Assembly: GCA_947499615.1 (NCBI GenBank)
Contig: CANMOP010000007.1
Location: forward strand, 20,270-84,269
Reading direction: 5' to 3'
Source: RH-chloro-G1 sp003670575
GTDB lineage: Bacteria > Chloroflexota > Dehalococcoidia > UBA2979
Length of the DNA: 64,000 nucleotides
Shown: positions 60,231-64,000 of the stretch, in pieces
Numbering within the stretch: the first letter of the stretch is position 1
How the letters are laid out: each line of letters starts with the position of its first letter
Notes under the pieces: model-generated
Seen by the model: the letters and a program-made list of their open reading frames with translations, nothing else
Told to the model about the DNA's origin: nothing
Database searches by the model: none
Translations under genes and position numbers: made by a program

Positions 60231-61355
60231 GTGTACGTTGCCCGAAGCCGCTGGCTGTTCTCCGTGCTCATCATGGTTGCCGTTGCAGGCCTGCTCATTG
60301 GGTCGCGGCACCCATCGATCGCGGGTGCGGCCGCGCTGAGCGCGACGTACGAGGGTTCCATGAGCGACGGTGGCACCGTCCAGCTCACCACCAATGCCGA
60401 CGCCACGAAGGTCGACATCGCATTCGCCTTCAAGAACCCACCGGCCGGCTGTCCGGCGAGCGCATTGCTCACCGCTGTGACCATCGACCCCACGGGATAC
60501 GGGTTCCGCGTTGACCGTCAGGTTGGTGCAGCGGGCACCGTGTCCGTTGCAGGCTTCTGGGACTCGCCGAGTTACTACGCGGTGTCGGGCGCGATGTCCC
60601 TTGACCCCGGGACCGCCCAATCCGGTTGTCCGGCACGCCGCGCAAGTTTTCGCGCTGGCCTGTCTTCTGGCGGCATCCCGTTCGGCATCGGGCGCGGGAC
60701 GATGTTCAGCGGCGCTGGTGTCCTGTACGTGCCTGGCTCCATCGATCCCGTCGGCACCGTGAAGATGGCGACGAACGATGGCGGCACCGGGTTGTCCTCG
60801 TTCACCTTCGATTACAAGCAGGGCAGTTGCACCTACGCCGGGACTCTGGGACGCCCGGTCAGTTACGACGCAGGCCCCACCCTGGAGTCGAAGGAGGGTG
60901 CCGCGCAGTCATGGACGCTGGCCGCCAGTTCCATCGTCGACGCGATCAACGGTGGAATCGCGGTGGACGGCCTGGGCAGCTGCCCGAAGGTCGCGCTGGT
61001 GTTCAGCGCCGGCCCTGGAGCGACGAGCCCCTTGCCCACCCAGTCGATCGCGACCCCGGCTCCCACCGCGTCTGTAACCTCGACCCCGGCTGCGGGCGCT
61101 GGCGTTGGGAAGCTCAGTGGCCCGTTTCCAGCCTCGGGCGTCGGGCTGGCGGTCTTTAGCGGCGGCACGACGGATCAGATGGTCGCCGCGGCCAATTGCC
61201 CGCGCACGACGGCTGCGTACTTTGCCTCGGATGGCGCGGGTGGGTTCGCGACGTATGTCCCCGGCGTGACGATCGCCGCGGTGAACGCTGCATGGATGGC
61301 GCTCTTACCGACATCGATTCCTGCGTCCACGGTGATCATCGGCCGCTGTAGTTAA
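60231..61355 (+). CDS. Secreted protein of unknown function, second of two related genes
   Basis: A 374-residue exported protein from GTG 60231 (GAGGG 8 nt upstream) with a hydrophobic signal (LFSVLIMVAVAGLLIG). The mature N-terminus ATYEGSMSDGGTVQL and the segments GCPARRASFRAGL, GTMFSGAGVLYVPGS, FDYKQGSCTYAGTLGRPVSYD align with the upstream gene, so they are duplicates. It then has a Thr/Pro linker (PTQSIATPAPTASVTS) and an extra C-terminal domain (LSGPFPASGVGLAVFSGG) with two Cys that the first protein lacks. Confidence 0.75.
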   Translation: MYVARSRWLFSVLIMVAVAGLLIGSRHPSIAGAAALSATYEGSMSDGGTVQLTTNADATKVDIAFAFKNPPAGCPASALLTAVTIDPTGYGFRVDRQVGAAGTVSVAGFWDSPSYYAVSGAMSLDPGTAQSGCPARRASFRAGLSSGGIPFGIGRGTMFSGAGVLYVPGSIDPVGTVKMATNDGGTGLSSFTFDYKQGSCTYAGTLGRPVSYDAGPTLESKEGAAQSWTLAASSIVDAINGGIAVDGLGSCPKVALVFSAGPGATSPLPTQSIATPAPTASVTSTPAAGAGVGKLSGPFPASGVGLAVFSGGTTDQMVAAANCPRTTAAYFASDGAGGFATYVPGVTIAAVNAAWMALLPTSIPASTVIIGRCS

Positions 61356-61433
61356 CCCGCCGGCGACCCGCGCTCACCGCGCGCGGCCGCAGCGTGCGGT
61401 CGTGGGTGACCTCGATCGCGGAAAGGGATGCAC

Positions 61434-61856
61434 GTGCTGCCACTATTCGGCGTCGCAGCCGACCGCATCGAGCAGGACGCTGGCTCGGGCAGACTTTGTG
61501 TCGTCGGAGTCTTCCACGAGGTACGCGTGCCGTCGTTCCCGCACGTCGTGCAGAGCCTCGGCGTGGCTGCGCGGTTCGAGATCAGCGCCGAGGAGTGCGG
61601 CCGCGAGGTGACCGCGAATGTCGCCCTCGTCGACGCGACCGGCTATCGCGACCACCTGGATCAACGGCCGCGTCTAACGCCGTATCTCCAGTCCGATCGC
61701 CCCACCTTCTGGGATTTCGCGTTGAACCTGCCGCCCTGCACCTTCAAGGCACCGGGACGTTTCCACATTGTCTTGCGTGTGGACAAGCAGATCGTCGCCG
61801 AGATCCCGATCTGGGTCGTCGGGCCGGCTGAGGTGGGCGCGTCACCAGAGGCGTGA
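61434..61856 (+). CDS. DUF6941-like protein
   Basis: A protein of about 140 residues resembling DUF6941: GRLCVVGVFHEVRVPSFPHV, FEISAEECGREVTANVALVD, then a beta-rich end (GRFHIVLRVDKQIVAEIPI). It has no signal peptide and an immunoglobulin-like beta pattern. GTG 61434 is preferred since GGAAAGGGA lies 5-6 nt upstream; ATG 61428 lies within that site. Function unknown. Confidence 0.65.
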   Translation: MLPLFGVAADRIEQDAGSGRLCVVGVFHEVRVPSFPHVVQSLGVAARFEISAEECGREVTANVALVDATGYRDHLDQRPRLTPYLQSDRPTFWDFALNLPPCTFKAPGRFHIVLRVDKQIVAEIPIWVVGPAEVGASPEA

Positions 61857-61977
61857 GTGCACGCGTGGCCAGCAGGGCCCGCGACCTGCGTGCATCACAG
61901 ATGTCACTCTGTCATGTCGCAGTCATGTATCCGCCGCTGCGCATCATTCACGGTGCGCCGGTGCGTGTGGTCGCGTC

Positions 61978-63458
61978 CTAGTCCAGGTCGCGGATGGTCG
62001 GTGAGAGCAGCGCCACCGCGCCCATCGTGCACAGCAACATCACGGCCATCCCGCCAATGGCGAGCTGCGGCCCAAACGCGTGCGCAAGGATGCCGACGAC
62101 GAAGGTGCCGAACTGTACCAGCCCGAACTGCATGAACAGCACGCTGACGACTCGGCCGCGGTACTCCTCTTCGGCGTACTCCTGTATCAGCACCTGCCCA
62201 AGCGCCATGCGTTGAGCCTGACCGAATCCGAGGACCACCATGATTGGCATCGTGATCCAGTAGTTCGTGGAGATCGAGAAGGCGACGATCGCCCCGCCGA
62301 GGAGCGCGCCGGCCCAGATCAGCATCTTGCCGCGCCGCACCGCAGCAGCTGAAGCGACGATGACCGCGCCGATGAGAGCGCCGATGCCCTGAACGCTCTG
62401 CAGCATCCCCTGTTCGAATGGTCCACGTTGGAGTACGGCAGCGACGAACCCGGGCAGCAGTTGGGTGTACGGCAGCGAAACGATCACGATGAGGAAGTTC
62501 ACGAGCAGCAGCATCCGGATCCTGTGATCCCTGACGACGTACTTCATGCCCTCCACCAGGTCCGCGAGGCCACCGCCGCCTCGCGCCCCTCGACGTTCTC
62601 GCGCGGCCGCGCCGGCCGCCGATTGCGCGAACGAGTACAGCGGCTTCGAGGGCAGTTGCAGCGTGAACATGATCGCCAGGGCGTACATGGCACCCATCAC
62701 CGCGAATACTGCGGCCGGGCTGATCGCTGCGATGAGGAATCCCGCGATTCCCGGGCCCACCAACTGCATGAACGTTTGACCGGACGAGTTGATGCCGATC
62801 GCGTTCATCATGCGTTCCCGCGGCACGATGTCGGAGATCATCGATTGTCGCGATGGCTGCATCACCGAGCCGACCGCGCCCTGCAGGAAGGCGCTGACGA
62901 AGAGATGCCAGAACGCTAGGTGCAGACCGAACCAGCCGGCAGCCAACACCACCAGTAGCGCCGCATTGATGACGTTGTACGCCTGCCCCACCTGGATGAC
63001 CGTCTTTTTGTCGCGCGATCTGCCACTACACCGCCGATCGGTGACCCAATGAGCGAAGGAATCGCGTTCGCGAGCGCCATTGTGCCGAGCGCCACGAACG
63101 AGCCGGTGATGTGGAATACCAGGTAACCTCGCACGACCTGCTGCATCTGCATGGAGCCGAACTGCATGATGTTGCCGAGGTAGAACGCCCGGAAGTTGCT
63201 GTCTTCCAGCGCGCCGAAGGTACGGTGGAACCATGCACGGATCACGGCCTGCGGGGTCTTCACGTCCGGGATCACCGGCATCGCATCCACGGCCGCAGTG
63301 ACCTCGCGGACGCCGGTCGTGACGGCGACTGCCACCACCACCGCCAGGCACGCGACCAGCGCCAGTTCGATGCGGGCGGTGACCCCCGCGAGGGCGAGGC
63401 CGGCCATCAGCACGCACAACGTCGTAGCCAGCGGCAGCAGGCGGCTGGTGGTGGTCAC
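61978..63458 (-). pseudogene. MFS transporter interrupted by a frameshift in an A-tract
   Basis: The N-terminal part (from GTG 63458) reads in one frame through two extra helices and the MFS start NFRAFYLGNIMQFGSMQMQQ to GGVVADRATK. At an A5 tract on the minus strand (63009-63005) the frame must step back by one base to continue as KTVIQVGQAYNVINAALLV and on through the rest of the 12-helix transporter to TAG 61978, ending LSPTIRDLD. One extra A would restore a full protein of about 490 residues of the EntS/MFS_3 type. A homopolymer sequencing error, transcriptional slippage or a real mutation are all possible. Substrate unknown. Confidence 0.78.
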
Positions 63459-63722
63459 GTCAGCACCGGCTCATCATCTCGGCCGCGCGCTCGCGGGCCG
63501 CTGCAGCAGGGTGGCGCACGTCGATACTCTGCATCATCGCCACAGAATAACGTGCGAGTGAGGGTAATGGTAGGGCCGGTGTGGCTCGGCGGGCACCGCT
63601 CGTCAAACCGGGGTCGGCGCGTGTGCGACGTTCACGCCGTGGCCCACGCGTTGCGCATCGGCACAGCGGGCTATGCTCGACCGTGCGAGGAATCGCGCAG
63701 GCGCGTGATGAGGAGCTACCCC

Positions 63723-64000
63723 ATGCAACTACCCACACCCGAGCCGCCCGCGAGCAGTGCCCTGAGCGAGATCGCACCGAAACTGGCGGAACTCAGCGAG
63801 CACGTGCTGTTCGGCGACATTTGGGAGCGCCCCGGACTCTCCAAGCGCGATCGCAGCCTGATCACGATCGCCGCGCTCACCGTGCTCTACCACACGGATC
63901 AACTTCGAGGTCACATCGCCCGCGGTCACGACAACGGCCTGAGCCAGGACGAAATCATCGAGGCGATCACGCAGATGGCGTTCTATGGTGGCTGGGCTTG
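63723..64000 (+). CDS. Carboxymuconolactone decarboxylase-family protein (partial)
   Basis: The first 92 residues of an AhpD/CMD-fold protein run off the right edge. It has ERPGLSKRDRSLITIAALTVLYHTDQLRGHIARGHDNGLSQ and DEIIEAITQMAFYGGW, the family pattern with the conserved His after a Leu-rich helix. No CxxC pair of the AhpD type is seen, so a decarboxylase or hydrolase-like relative is more likely than a peroxidase partner. A GAGGAG site precedes ATG 63723. Confidence 0.85.
   Translation, partial: MQLPTPEPPASSALSEIAPKLAELSEHVLFGDIWERPGLSKRDRSLITIAALTVLYHTDQLRGHIARGHDNGLSQDEIIEAITQMAFYGGWA

Noticed and set aside
63000..63030. Programmed -1 frameshifting in the MFS gene
   Set aside because: The A5 tract allows slippage, but there is no stable downstream structure and transporters of this type are not known to use it. 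A lost A is simpler.

Overview
The window is GC-rich bacterial chromosome, densely coded and mostly ordinary housekeeping sequence. The gene set suggests an aerobic member of the Chloroflexota, perhaps the Dehalococcoidia/SAR202 side. The pointers are a caa3-type oxidase next to a System I (Ccm) cytochrome c maturation operon, many class III (CaiB/BaiF) CoA-transferases, a FdxA-type ferredoxin fused to a membrane protein, and the CCTCACCCC...GGGGTGAGG repeat at the left edge. This placement is inferred from gene content; no 16S rRNA or ribosomal protein gene is present.

Layout. 1-2000: end of a DUF559-like gene carrying a GC-rich inverted repeat, then nadE. 2.1-16.5 kb: a respiratory island. 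ctaG reads right; ctaCDEF (caa3 oxidase subunits II, I, III, IV) reads left; a long rightward operon (thioredoxin-like protein, ccmE, ccmF, ccmH, a ccmI-like gene, an exported protein of unknown function, ccmA, ccmB, ccmC, a ccmD-like gene, ctaA, ctaB) supplies cytochrome c and haem A. 16.5-19.7 kb: an ABC-2 exporter pair and a cytochrome b plus molybdopterin oxidoreductase pair. 19.7-22.4 kb: a GreA homologue with an N-terminal extension, rsmG, a Yip1-like membrane protein and tRNA-Ala(GGC). 22.7-38.4 kb: metabolic genes, namely a double-length CoA-transferase, cyclophilin, DAHP synthase, a small pyridine-nucleotide cluster, a Nudix hydrolase next to a frameshifted phosphatase-like gene, an orphan solute-binding lipoprotein, and a leftward cluster of a formyltransferase, a 2-hydroxyacyl-CoA lyase/oxalyl-CoA decarboxylase and two CoA-transferases. 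38.4-39.1 kb holds gene remnants. 39.4-53 kb is housekeeping: leuS, coaD, rsmD, a GH18-like protein, an HtrA-like protease, greA, lysS, serS. 53-64 kb is more accessory: an AAA ATPase with a probable leaderless promoter, an OsmC-like protein, a DUF1786 protein, a ferredoxin fusion, two related secreted proteins, a frameshifted MFS transporter and a partial carboxymuconolactone decarboxylase-like gene.

The most informative observations are these. (1) The 881-residue CoA-transferase is a head-to-tail fusion whose two halves match, in order, the two adjacent CoA-transferase genes 12 kb away. In both versions only the first half keeps the catalytic Asp, so an asymmetric heterodimer is predicted. 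(2) That pair sits with a HACL/OXC-type ThDP lyase and a stand-alone protein resembling the hydrolase domain of 10-formyltetrahydrofolate dehydrogenase, which suggests formyl-CoA/one-carbon chemistry. (3) There are two GreA paralogues: one lacks both acidic tip residues, the other keeps them but carries a 110-residue N-terminal extension. (4) A ferredoxin-membrane-'QVET' domain fusion has no obvious described role. Three genes carry frameshifts, so either some decay is under way or the assembly contains indel errors.
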